From contig JAESPD010000040.1 of the NCBI GenBank assembly GCA_016756855.1, positions 1 through 33,720 on the forward strand: DNA of 33,720 bases. The letters run 5' to 3'. Of this stretch, positions 9,645 through 18,522 are shown in pieces; position 1 is the first letter of the stretch; every line of letters begins with the position of its first letter. This stretch comes from a gamma proteobacterium endosymbiont of Lamellibrachia anaximandri. Lineage in GTDB: Bacteria > Pseudomonadota > Gammaproteobacteria > Chromatiales > Chromatiaceae. The notes beneath the pieces were generated by a model. It was not told where the DNA came from, did not search any database, and worked only from the letters and a program-made list of their open reading frames with translations. Made by a program: the position numbers and the translations under genes.

Positions 9645-10106
9645 ATGAGATTTCTGTTGTTTGCTTTGATGTTGTCGGTTGCCGGTATGGCGTTCGCGGG
9701 GGGAGCCGCCCCTGATCCGGTTGTGATCTACAAAGCGGATGAGGTCTATGAGGATGTGATCGACAATATCAAGATGGCGGTCGAGGAGCGGGGAATGCTG
9801 GTCAGCGGCATCCTGCACGTCAGCGATATGCTCAATCGCACAGGTCCCGATCTTGGTTACAAGCAGGTCTTCAAAAAGGCCGAGTCGGTGGAGTTCTGCA
9901 GTGCCGTGATCTCCCATAAGATGACCCAGGTTAGTCCGGTGAACCTGGTGGTCTGTCCCTTTACCATCGCGGTCTATGTCAAGGCGGATGAGCCGGAGCA
10001 GGTCTATGTAGCCTACCGCAGCCAGTCGTTGGCTGGTCAGGCGGACAAGGTGACCGCTGAGATCCTTGAACTGCTGGATGGCATTGTCAGAGATTCAATC
10101 GAGTAA
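9645..10106 (+). CDS. Exported DUF302 family protein
   Basis: A protein of about 153 residues. I chose the second of two near ATGs (9645), because GGAGG at 9634-9638 would touch the first one (9639) but is spaced 6 bases from the second. A signal peptide is clear (MRFLLFALMLSVAGMAFA). The mature part has the DUF302 pattern: a conserved segment around VEERGMLVSGILHVSDML, then KAESVEFCSAVIS, and a C-terminal strand PFTIAVYVKADEPEQVYVAYR. DUF302 proteins are common in sulfur-oxidising and other proteobacteria, but their biochemical role is not established. It probably acts in the periplasm. It stands alone between the giant protein and the Ycf48-KAP gene. Confidence 0.85.
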   Translation: MRFLLFALMLSVAGMAFAGGAAPDPVVIYKADEVYEDVIDNIKMAVEERGMLVSGILHVSDMLNRTGPDLGYKQVFKKAESVEFCSAVISHKMTQVSPVNLVVCPFTIAVYVKADEPEQVYVAYRSQSLAGQADKVTAEILELLDGIVRDSIE

Positions 10107-10170
10107 ACCCGTAGGCATGATCAAGCGTAGCGGATCAGGCAAAAGACCCGGCACAACAAGCGAGTATTTG

Positions 10171-10193
10171 CCGGTTCCGCAAGCTTGAACCGG
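10171..10193. repeat. Small inverted repeat in the intergenic region
   Basis: CCGGTTC (10171-10177) and GAACCGG (10187-10193) form a perfect 7-bp stem with a 9-base loop, downstream of the DUF302 gene. No T run follows, so it is at best a weak terminator or 3' end stabiliser. The rest of 10107-10374 shows no other clear element. Confidence 0.4.
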
Positions 10194-10374
10194 CCTCCAA
10201 AAGTTGTTGGGATGTTTGAGTAGGTTTCGGGGGTGGTTTCTCCCGCCTGCCACATGATCATAGGTGAAACGCAGCGCCATGATTTTATGTATTAATTGTG
10301 GTTTCCTGTGCTAGATTTTCCTGTATAGGGCGAGAGATGGGGGGGGAGGTTGTGTTGCTTCATGGAGTCATCTT

Positions 10375-13300
10375 GTGAGCGCCGCGCCTATCAGGAAAGA
10401 GGAGCCTTCGTCCTCTGGGCCTGGTTTGCGACTCCCGGGTTTGGACCTGAGTAGTGCGCGGCAGCGGGCGATATCGGTTCTCCTGCTGCTGGTCGCCTTC
10501 ATATTCGTCTCCTGGCTGGCGCTGACCCAGAAGCCCTATCACGATGTTTTTCACGAACCCTCTGGCATCGATTTCCTGCTTTACCCCATTGAGCGCAACG
10601 CCTCCAAACGTCTGCCGGTCATTGCGCAGAGTCTCAACGACCTGTATGTGCTGCCGGATGGCGCACATCTTTGGGTGGTGGGCAGTGAGGGGCTGATCCT
10701 TCACAGTCACGATGGCGGCAATTGCTGGGCGCCCCAGACATTTCCCGGCGGGCCGGAGATTCCAGAGGAGCAGATAGACCGCTGTGATCTGCAATGGCAG
10801 CCGGAGTTGCCGTCCCTGATCTCGACCGCCAGTGCCGCGGTGGAGAAGCGCCCGCCTCTGGCGAAGAAGGTTCCGCCCAAAAAAGTACCGGAGCCGACAG
10901 AGCCTGATGTCAGTCAGGAGCAGCGTGTACAAGAGGTTCAACCGACAGGCAAGGTGGAGCCTGTAGAGCCGTCATCGGTTCAGTCTGTTATCGAACCTGT
11001 TGTTGAAGTTGAAAAGAATATCCCCGATCTGTTCTCTGTCCATTTTGTCGATGCGGAAAATGGCTGGTTGGTGGGTGAAAGGGGGTTGATTCTGGTCACC
11101 CGGAACGGCGGGAAAAACTGGGCTGTCCAAGTGAGTGGGGTTGAGGGATCCCTTGCTGAGGTACAGTTCTCTGATGAGAAACATGGCTGGGTGCTGGAAG
11201 GGAAAAAAGGGCTTGTTTCAGGTCGTGATCTGCTCTCGACCCGGGATGGCGGAACGACTTGGGGTCGCACAGTATCGGATATCAACGCCTTCTTCTTTCT
11301 CGATGAGAAGCGCGGCTGGGCGGTAACAGGCAGCGGTCAGCTTCTCGCCACCAGCAATGGCGGAGAGGAGTGGCGGAACATGGAAGTTGAGGGGCGACTA
11401 TCGCCTGCCCAGGCCATCCAGTTCATCGACGCTGAACGCGGTTGGATGATGGGGTACGAAGGGAGCATCAGGACAACCGGCGATGGCGGCAAAAGCTGGA
11501 TGACACTGAAACGTGAAGTCCGTGTTCGGCTCACTTCGTTCCACTTCATCGATGCCCTGAACGGCTGGGTGATTGGTGCTGACGGCCTCCTGTTTTCCAC
11601 TGAGGACGGTGGCGCCGGCTGGAAACAAAATCGACTGGGCGTGCCCATATCCGACTTCGTGAAGGTTGCGTTTTTAGACCGAAGACAGGGGTGGGTGGTT
11701 GGCAATGGCGGTGAGATTTTGGCGACCAGAGATGGGGGTGAAAATTGGTTTCCCCAAGCTTCGGGTGACGCTGCCTTGTCGTTGGATCAGAGCAGTGACA
11801 GGCCGCCTGCGCAATACCGCCGCTACCTGGCCCCCTGGTATGGCCTGGCTGTCTCCCTGCTCGCCTTTCTTACCTTCCTTGCGGTACGTCCCCTGCCGGT
11901 GAAGACCCGCAGCACCACGGTAGCGGATATGCTGGCTGCCGACCGCCCCCTGCAGCCGGGTGACAAGAACCGGGATGTGCTCGATCTCAACCGGGTGGCG
12001 GATGATCTCTTCACCTTTCTCAACAACCGTAATACCGACGCCCCCTTCACCCTGGCGGTGACCGGCGAGTGGGGCAGCGGCAAGAGTTCGCTGATGGAAC
12101 TCCTGCGCGGGCGATTGCGGATGGCGGGGTTCCGCCCGGTCTGGTTCAACGCCTGGCACCATCAACAGGGCGAACAGCTGCTCGCCTCCCTTTTTGCCCA
12201 CATTCGGGAGCAGGCGATCCCCGGCTGGCTGCAGCGCGGTGGCCTGCAGTTTCGCCTGCGCCTGGCTGCCCGTCGTGGTTTGCGGCACTGGTTCTTCTAC
12301 GCCATCGTCCTGGTCGTCTTCTGTGCGACAGTGGCCTACTACCGGCAGCATCTGCTGGATATCGCCAACGGTCTGGCCCATCTGTTGCGGCATCCTGAGA
12401 GCTGGTGGATGGCGTATGGCGATTGGTTGGGTGATCTGATCGCCCAGCCCATCAAGTCGGTGATCGAAACCAAGACGGAGACTTGGGTGGCGCTCTTCGG
12501 TCTGGGGGCACCGCTGTTGGCAGTGCTCAGAAGCGTCAAAGGGTTCGCCATCAATCCTTCCCGGCTGCTGACGATCAACCCGGACAAGCGGGGGCAGAAG
12601 GGGCTCGACCCCGGTGCACGGGGGCGCTTTGCCAACGAGTTCCGCGACGTCACCCAGTGTCTGCCGCGCAAGATGGTAATCTTCATCGACGATCTGGATC
12701 GCTGCAGCAAAGAGAACCTGATCGATATACTGGAGAACGTGAACTTTCTCGCCACCTCAGGTGAATGTTTTCTGGTGTTGGGCATGTCCCAGCGCTGGGT
12801 GATCTCCTGCGTGGCGCTGAAGTACAAGGAGTTGGCGGAAGAGATGGCGCAAGAGACGTCGGGGGATGGGAACGACCTTGAGATGCGCCGCGAATTCGCC
12901 CGTAACTATCTGGAGAAGATGATCAACATCGAGGTGCCGATGCCGGAAATGGAGGAGTCTGCTGCCTCGGCCCTGATGCATTCGGCGGAACCGGCTGTCC
13001 AAGCCGTCCCTTATCGGGGCTGGAGAGAGTATCTGCGGTTGATTGTGGCCAATGCCATGAGTCTTGCGCCCCAGCTCAGGCATCTTGCACCCCAGTTAAG
13101 ACGTCTTGTACCTTATGCGGTTCTGGCGCTGGCAGTCGGTTACGGCAGTTGGTTCGGAATGAGCATTCCGGATAAGACGCCGCCGGTAATGAAGTCTTGG
13201 CCGCTGGGCGCTGTGACGCTCGATGAAATCAAAACGGGAAAAACAACGCTACGGCTGATCGATGAAAAGGCGAGGCTAAAACCAGGTTTCAAACTGGAAT

Positions 13301-14067
13301 TGGAGGGTCAGCCAAAGGTTCTGGAACAGGGTGTCGAACTGGCAAGTTATGGGGTCGAAGGCGCCAAGGTCAGCCTGCTGTTCAAAAAATTGCAGGCGGA
13401 GGATAAGTCCGGGACAGGGCAGACGGGCGGGCCGTCAGAGTCCCAACCCGAGCTGGAGGACCCTCAGGGTCGGCGGCTTCGCGGCGACAGTGACGGTCCC
13501 GCCTTTAGCGCACCGGATCGACTCTCCGAGCGCAGCACCCCCTGGTTGATCTGGCTGCTGGCACTCCTGGGCATAGGTGCGCTGATCTATGCCGGTCGGC
13601 TGGAGGAGAGCGAAACGCGCGAGGATTCGCCCGAGTTCACCAAGGCGCTGAAGATCTGGCTGCCCTGGATCATGGGCCGGCAGACGACGCCGCGGTCGGT
13701 GAAACGCTATCTCAACCTGGTGCGTTTTTTCGGCATCCGCCTGCGCCGACAGGTGAAAGAGCCCACAATGGTGGCCCTCTCCGCCATCCACTATTTCAAT
13801 GAGCGCTGGTTGAGTGACGCTGATGAGTTTGCCAAGGTGCTGGACGGGAAGTTCGAGGGACTCTTCGACGAGTTGATGGAGGGAGAGAGCCTCTCTCCCC
13901 AGGCTGAGGTGCTCAAGCAGGAGATGACGAAAGCGGTGGAGGAGTTTCAGGCCTGGGTCGATGAGCTGGGTGAACAGTCTCCCGACAACCCACGGGGCAT
14001 CTGGCCACCATCGGAATCAGATCGTAAAGCAGTTATGGCGATCCTGCCGAAACGGGAAACCGAATGA
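10375..14067 (+). CDS. Ycf48-like beta-propeller fused to membrane KAP P-loop NTPase
   Basis: 1,230 residues from a GTG start, with GGAG 8 bases upstream. A membrane segment lies at about residues 32-51. A low-complexity Pro/Glu/Lys linker (about 165-215) is followed by BNR/Ycf48-type propeller repeats from about 220 to 465; each has a core like F-x-D-x-x-x-GW-x-x-G and ends TRDGG-x-x-W. A second membrane segment lies near 482-500. The KAP NTPase core follows, with Walker A GEWGSGKSS at about 564-572 and Walker B MVIFIDDLDRC at about 767-777. Hydrophobic helices are inserted between them (about 638-656 and 704-718), as in KAP proteins. Two more membrane helices flank a soluble Lys/Glu-rich loop (about 908-930 and 1058-1074). 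KAP NTPases are membrane-associated STAND-like ATPases, some linked to phage exclusion. The propeller is probably periplasmic and could act as a sensor; that is inference. Confidence 0.88.
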   Translation: MSAAPIRKEEPSSSGPGLRLPGLDLSSARQRAISVLLLLVAFIFVSWLALTQKPYHDVFHEPSGIDFLLYPIERNASKRLPVIAQSLNDLYVLPDGAHLWVVGSEGLILHSHDGGNCWAPQTFPGGPEIPEEQIDRCDLQWQPELPSLISTASAAVEKRPPLAKKVPPKKVPEPTEPDVSQEQRVQEVQPTGKVEPVEPSSVQSVIEPVVEVEKNIPDLFSVHFVDAENGWLVGERGLILVTRNGGKNWAVQVSGVEGSLAEVQFSDEKHGWVLEGKKGLVSGRDLLSTRDGGTTWGRTVSDINAFFFLDEKRGWAVTGSGQLLATSNGGEEWRNMEVEGRLSPAQAIQFIDAERGWMMGYEGSIRTTGDGGKSWMTLKREVRVRLTSFHFIDALNGWVIGADGLLFSTEDGGAGWKQNRLGVPISDFVKVAFLDRRQGWVVGNGGEILATRDGGENWFPQASGDAALSLDQSSDRPPAQYRRYLAPWYGLAVSLLAFLTFLAVRPLPVKTRSTTVADMLAADRPLQPGDKNRDVLDLNRVADDLFTFLNNRNTDAPFTLAVTGEWGSGKSSLMELLRGRLRMAGFRPVWFNAWHHQQGEQLLASLFAHIREQAIPGWLQRGGLQFRLRLAARRGLRHWFFYAIVLVVFCATVAYYRQHLLDIANGLAHLLRHPESWWMAYGDWLGDLIAQPIKSVIETKTETWVALFGLGAPLLAVLRSVKGFAINPSRLLTINPDKRGQKGLDPGARGRFANEFRDVTQCLPRKMVIFIDDLDRCSKENLIDILENVNFLATSGECFLVLGMSQRWVISCVALKYKELAEEMAQETSGDGNDLEMRREFARNYLEKMINIEVPMPEMEESAASALMHSAEPAVQAVPYRGWREYLRLIVANAMSLAPQLRHLAPQLRRLVPYAVLALAVGYGSWFGMSIPDKTPPVMKSWPLGAVTLDEIKTGKTTLRLIDEKARLKPGFKLELEGQPKVLEQGVELASYGVEGAKVSLLFKKLQAEDKSGTGQTGGPSESQPELEDPQGRRLRGDSDGPAFSAPDRLSERSTPWLIWLLALLGIGALIYAGRLEESETREDSPEFTKALKIWLPWIMGRQTTPRSVKRYLNLVRFFGIRLRRQVKEPTMVALSAIHYFNERWLSDADEFAKVLDGKFEGLFDELMEGESLSPQAEVLKQEMTKAVEEFQAWVDELGEQSPDNPRGIWPPSESDRKAVMAILPKRETE

Positions 14068-14154
14068 GTCGCCATTTGGTGAATCATTGTCATAAAATAT
14101 GGATCTGTTGATCTAGACTCTACGGAGTCATCCCAAAATCATGGAGTGGATAAA

Positions 14155-15351
14155 GTGAGCGAAGTGTTCAAAGTTGTATTTATTGGACAGCTACAGTCTG
14201 GTGCTGAGGCAGAACAGGTTGTTGAGGCCTTCAGTGAGCGCTTCAAGGTCGATAGAGGGACGGCGCAGAATCTGTTGAAGACCGACCGTGAAGTGGATCT
14301 TAAGAAAAACCTGACACGGCAACAGGCTGAGCAGTATCAGGCCGCGCTGGAGCAAGTGGGCCTGGTTGTCCGTATAGATCCAATGGCGGAGCAACTGTCG
14401 CTTGAACCTATGGATGCGGGGGAGGTTGATAAGAAGGAAAAACAGCCTGAGCCTCCCTGCCCCAAATGTGGTGCTGACAGAGTTGAGGATGGCACCTGTC
14501 TGGAGTGCGGAGTGGTAGTGTCTAAATATCTGGCGATTCAAGCCAAGGCGGAGGACACCGAAAATGATGCTGCTGATCCCTATGCAGCGCCCCAGGCGGA
14601 TCTTGTGGATCACGAACGGGGTAAGATAACGGGACCCAACAGCGTACCGGCAGGTCATGGCTGGGCCTGGATTGTCAAGGGTTGGTGGCACTTCAAGCAG
14701 AGTCCGCTCGCCTGGGTGCTCGCCCTGGTAATCTGGTTTGTGATGGTGATACTGGCCAACCTGGTTCCGATACTGGGGGGCATCCTGACCAATCTTTTCG
14801 CACCGGTGATTGTGGGAGGATTCATGTTGGGTGCGCAAGCTCAGGATGAGGGTGGCAAATTCGAGGTCGGCCACCTGTTCGCCGGATTCTCCAATAACAT
14901 GGGACAACTGGTGCTCGTGGGCGTGATCTACCTGGCAGGTTTTCTGTTACTTGGGGTAATCGTTGCGCTATTCGCCGGTGGCATGTTCGCGACTATGGGC
15001 GATTCGGAGATGATGCAGAATCCCGAGGCGATGGCGGCGATGATGTTATCTCCAACCATACTGCTGCTGTTCCTCCTGGTTATGGCCCTTGCCATACCCC
15101 TGATGATGGCATACTGGTTCGCACCTGCATTGGTCGTGCTGGATGGTCTGAAGGCAATGGAAGCGATGAAGCTGAGTATCAGGGGCTGTCTGAAAAATGT
15201 CCTGCCATTTCTGCTCTACGGTATCGTGGGGATGGTGCTTTTTATCCTGGGGGCCATTCCTTTCGGATTGGGGCTGCTGGTGGTGTTGCCGATGATGGTG
15301 GCCTCGATCTATGTGGGTTATCGGGATATCTATTTCGACAAATCGCGATAG
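14155..15351 (+). CDS. Zinc-ribbon and BPSS1780-type multi-pass membrane protein
   Basis: About 398 residues. I prefer GTG 14155 over GTG 14146, because GGAG at 14143-14146 sits 8 bases before it, the same layout as the gene at 10375. Residues 1-78 form a small domain of the type found at the N-terminus of many gammaproteobacterial membrane proteins (FKVVFIGQL to LVVRIDP). A zinc ribbon follows, with CPKC and CLEC about 10 residues apart. The C-terminal two thirds begin GWAWIVKGWWHFKQSP and hold about five to six hydrophobic helices, matching the BPSS1780 membrane family. The function is not known. It heads a tight plus-strand gene run (RDD, SpoIIM, DUF4129, DUF4350, MoxR). Confidence 0.8.
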   Translation: MSEVFKVVFIGQLQSGAEAEQVVEAFSERFKVDRGTAQNLLKTDREVDLKKNLTRQQAEQYQAALEQVGLVVRIDPMAEQLSLEPMDAGEVDKKEKQPEPPCPKCGADRVEDGTCLECGVVVSKYLAIQAKAEDTENDAADPYAAPQADLVDHERGKITGPNSVPAGHGWAWIVKGWWHFKQSPLAWVLALVIWFVMVILANLVPILGGILTNLFAPVIVGGFMLGAQAQDEGGKFEVGHLFAGFSNNMGQLVLVGVIYLAGFLLLGVIVALFAGGMFATMGDSEMMQNPEAMAAMMLSPTILLLFLLVMALAIPLMMAYWFAPALVVLDGLKAMEAMKLSIRGCLKNVLPFLLYGIVGMVLFILGAIPFGLGLLVVLPMMVASIYVGYRDIYFDKSR

Positions 15352-15360
15352 GAAAATGCG

Positions 15361-16053
15361 GTGGTAACAACAGAGGAAGTGGACACCACCCGGCAGTATG
15401 AGATTCCGGAAGGTGTATTGTTGGAATTCCGCTTGGCGGGACCGCTTGTCCGGGCCGGCGCCTGGGCCATTGATGCGGCGATCCGGGCGGTACTCTATAT
15501 CGCTATCGGTTTGTCCTTCTCCTACTTTGGCGGCGTCGGCGTGGCGATCATCCTGATCGCCCTCTTTCTCATCGAGTGGTTCTATCCTGTGCTGTTTGAG
15601 GTGAAGAGCGGTGCAACCCCCGGCAAAAAGGCGATGGGGATCTGGGTAATCCACGATAACGGCACGCCGGTCACCCTATCTGCTTCTGTTATCCGAAATC
15701 TGCTGCGCGCGGTGGACTTCATGCCGGTGATGTATGGTTTTGGCCTGTTGAGCATGCTGTTCAATCGGGAGTTCAAACGGTTGGGTGATCTGGCGGCGGG
15801 GACGCTGGTGGTCTACCGGGACAGTTATGAAAAACGGCCTGAACTGCCTTCCAGCACCGCAGTGAGGCCAGGGGTGGAACTGACCGAGTCTGAGCAACAG
15901 GCCGTATTGGCGTTTGCCGAGCGCGCACCTGCTCTATCCTCCGAACGCCGCGTCGAATTGGCAGAGATCCTGAGTGAAATCTCCGGACGCAAGGGCGAAC
16001 GGGCTGTTGACGGGATATACGGATATGCCAACTGGTTGATGAAGGGACGCTAA
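15361..16053 (+). CDS. RDD family membrane protein
   Basis: 230 residues from GTG 15361, nine bases after the previous stop; an ATG at 15356 hits a stop at once. The N-terminal half has the RDD signature: arginine in RAGAWAIDAAIR, two or more hydrophobic helices, and then the GATPGKKAMGIWV segment and FKRLGDLAAGTLVVYRD. The last about 75 residues are soluble, with ERAPALSSERRVELAEIL. RDD proteins are membrane proteins, some of them transporters. In this operon type they always occur beside SpoIIM and MoxR, so a shared membrane complex is likely. Confidence 0.88.
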   Translation: MVTTEEVDTTRQYEIPEGVLLEFRLAGPLVRAGAWAIDAAIRAVLYIAIGLSFSYFGGVGVAIILIALFLIEWFYPVLFEVKSGATPGKKAMGIWVIHDNGTPVTLSASVIRNLLRAVDFMPVMYGFGLLSMLFNREFKRLGDLAAGTLVVYRDSYEKRPELPSSTAVRPGVELTESEQQAVLAFAERAPALSSERRVELAEILSEISGRKGERAVDGIYGYANWLMKGR

Positions 16054-17042
16054 TGCGCCAGGAACAGTTTGAACAGGCCTACAGGCCGCTGTGGGATAAG
16101 CTTGGGGCGCTACTCGACGAGATGGAGTTGTCCCGCAGAAAACGCAATCTCGATAAAGCGCGCGCCGCCGCTTTACCCACCCTCTATCGCCAGGTCTGCA
16201 GTCACTATGCCCTGGCACGCAGTCGGCGGTTCAGCCCTGCACTGCTGGAACAGCTTCATCATCTTGTGCTGCGGGGGCACCGCCATCTCTATCGTCAGCG
16301 CGGTGCCTGGTTGTGGCGCACACTCGACTTTATCGGCGGCGGATTCCCCCGGGCGTTACGGCGTCATCGCGGCTATTTTCTGCTGGCATTGACATCGTTT
16401 CTCCTGCCCGCCTTGCTGTTGGGCCTCGCCTGTTATGTCGACCCCGATATGATCTACTCGCTGATGGATGAGCAGCAGGTGGCTGAGATGGAGTCTATGT
16501 ACGACCCTTCCGGCAGCCATCCGGGACGCTCCGAGGCGCGCAGTTCAGAGACCGATTTCATGATGTTCGGTTTCTATATCTTCAACAATATCGGTATTGG
16601 TTTCCGCACCTTTGCCGGCGGCATGTTGCTGGGTGTTGGATCTCTCTTCATGCTGCTCTTCAATGGCCTGGTATTGGGTGGGGTTGCCGGTCATCTCACC
16701 CGGTTGGGTTATCACGATACCTTCTGGTCATTTGTCTCCGGCCACGGTGCCTTTGAACTGACCGCCATCGTGATCTGCGGTGCTGCGGGTCTGATGCTGG
16801 GCCACGCCTTGCTGGCCCCCGGTCAGCGAAGACGAATACCTGCACTGAAGGCGGCGGCAGCCGAAGCGCTGAAACTGGTGTTGGGGGCGGCGCTGATGCT
16901 GTTGGCAGCGGCCTTTGTCGAAGCATTCTGGTCCTCCAGTACACTGGATGCCGCCATCAAATATGGCGTAGCGGTGCTGCTCTGGGCGCTGGTGGTTTTC
17001 TATCTGGTTTTTGCGGGCAGGTCACGACATGGATCTCTCTAG
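16053..17042 (+). CDS. Stage II sporulation protein M-like (SpoIIM/DUF95) membrane protein
   Basis: 329 residues. The ATG overlaps the previous TAA (TAATG), which implies translational coupling. The first about 90 residues are soluble and basic helices (LSRRKRNLDKARAAALPTLYRQV). Multiple membrane helices follow, with the SpoIIM hallmark region FYIFNNIGIGFRTFAGGMLLG, and then GLVLGGVAGHLTRLG and SGHGAFELTAIVICG. Outside sporulating bacteria this family travels with MoxR/RDD/DUF58 genes. Its role there is not proven; a membrane-shape or stress function is the usual guess. Confidence 0.87.
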   Translation: MRQEQFEQAYRPLWDKLGALLDEMELSRRKRNLDKARAAALPTLYRQVCSHYALARSRRFSPALLEQLHHLVLRGHRHLYRQRGAWLWRTLDFIGGGFPRALRRHRGYFLLALTSFLLPALLLGLACYVDPDMIYSLMDEQQVAEMESMYDPSGSHPGRSEARSSETDFMMFGFYIFNNIGIGFRTFAGGMLLGVGSLFMLLFNGLVLGGVAGHLTRLGYHDTFWSFVSGHGAFELTAIVICGAAGLMLGHALLAPGQRRRIPALKAAAAEALKLVLGAALMLLAAAFVEAFWSSSTLDAAIKYGVAVLLWALVVFYLVFAGRSRHGSL

Positions 17043-18522
17043 GATCACCATCAACCTGCGTCCGCGAACGCCTTGGGAAGGGGCCGATCTGGGATTTGCC
17101 CTCGCCCGCAGCGAGTTTCTGCGCCTCTGGTTATTGTGGCTGGCCTCGGCGCTCCCCTTCTATCTTGTGGTGGCGCTGTTGCTCGCCAGTGAACCGATGT
17201 TGATCGCTTTGTTGGCATGGTGGTTCAAACCGCTCTATGAACCCCCGCTGCTGTTTTGGTTGAGTCGTCGCGTCTTCGGTGAACGGCTCGGATTCAGTGA
17301 GATGAGGCAGCATTGGTGGCGCATTATCCGCCCCCAGCTGTTCGCCAACCTGACATGGCGTCGATTCAGCACCGCACGCTCTTTCAACATGCCGGTGGCC
17401 CTGCTGGAGGGGCTGAAAGGCAGTAAGCGGCGCGCACGTATCAGTGTCCTGGGACGGGGGCAGCATGTGACCGGTTGGCTGACCTTTTTCGGCATTAATT
17501 TCGAAATTCTGTTGGAACTCTCTTTTCTGGTGCTGCTGGTGCTGTTGATTCCAACTGAGTTGGACTGGTTGCAGATGGATAGTCTGGTTATGTCCGAGAG
17601 TGGTGTAGAAGTCTGGCTGCAGCATATCGGCAGTCTGTTGGCGATGTCGCTGATTGCACCGTTCTATGTCGCGGGTGGTTTTGGTATCTATCTGACCCGG
17701 CGCAGTGAACTGGAGGGGTGGGATATAGAGCTTGGCTTCAAACGTCTGGCCGAGCGGGTGAAGAGCAAGCGCACCTTCTCCTCTGCGGCGGCTGGTCTGC
17801 TGTTGCTGGCGATGGGTTTTATGTTGCCCGGCGAACCGCCTATCGCTGCAGGATTGCCGGATCGGGATGCGGTTCGGCAGACAATCCAGGAGGTGTTGAA
17901 GGATGATGTTTTCGGCAAACGTGAGATGCGTGATTCCTGGGAGTATGTTGGGGATACGGATGAGTCCGCTGAAGATGTGCCCTGGCTGCTGCAGTGGTTG
18001 ATCGATATTTTTGAAGGTTATACCCAGGGCATGGCGACGGTGGCTGAGTTTCTGCTGTGGCTGGCTGTGGGATTGATTATCGCCTTTTTGCTCTACCGTG
18101 TGTCACAGATGCGTGACTGGCCCAACCTGAACACTCTACCCGGTTTGCAGCGTCGACAACCCCTGCCTGTTACTTTGTCGGGACTTGATATTCGTCCGGA
18201 ATCCCTGCCGGAGGATCTGGTGCGCCAGGCAGAGCTTCTATTGCTTGCCGGTGAGGGAAGGGCGGCATTGAGTCTGCTTTATCGTGGCGCTCTCTCGGTA
18301 TTGGTGTTTCGTTTTCGTCTGCAAATCAGCATTGGTGCCACCGAGGGTGAGTGTCTGTCGCAGGTGGAGTTGAGTCAGGATTTTTCCGGCGCGGCCTTTT
18401 TTCGGCGACTCACCATTGTCTGGCAGGGCATGGCATACGGACACAGTTTGCCGTCCGCAGGTGAACTGGAGGCACTCTGCCAGGATTGGGACCGTGTTTT
18501 TGGAGAGCAGCATGAAGAGTAG
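17029..18522 (+). CDS. DUF4129 domain multi-pass membrane protein
   Basis: About 498 residues starting at ATG 17029, inside the last codons of the SpoIIM gene. Hydrophobic helices lie near residues 36-70, 163-182, 205-225, 250-265 and 338-357. The C-terminal DUF4129 domain shows the typical helical pattern AELLLLAGEGRAALSLLYRG, then RLQISIGATEGECLSQV and a closing segment with WQGMAYGH. In related operons DUF4129 is the membrane partner of the MoxR/DUF58 pair. Tight overlaps on both sides indicate co-transcription and probably coupled translation. Confidence 0.85.
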   Translation: MDLSRITINLRPRTPWEGADLGFALARSEFLRLWLLWLASALPFYLVVALLLASEPMLIALLAWWFKPLYEPPLLFWLSRRVFGERLGFSEMRQHWWRIIRPQLFANLTWRRFSTARSFNMPVALLEGLKGSKRRARISVLGRGQHVTGWLTFFGINFEILLELSFLVLLVLLIPTELDWLQMDSLVMSESGVEVWLQHIGSLLAMSLIAPFYVAGGFGIYLTRRSELEGWDIELGFKRLAERVKSKRTFSSAAAGLLLLAMGFMLPGEPPIAAGLPDRDAVRQTIQEVLKDDVFGKREMRDSWEYVGDTDESAEDVPWLLQWLIDIFEGYTQGMATVAEFLLWLAVGLIIAFLLYRVSQMRDWPNLNTLPGLQRRQPLPVTLSGLDIRPESLPEDLVRQAELLLLAGEGRAALSLLYRGALSVLVFRFRLQISIGATEGECLSQVELSQDFSGAAFFRRLTIVWQGMAYGHSLPSAGELEALCQDWDRVFGEQHEE

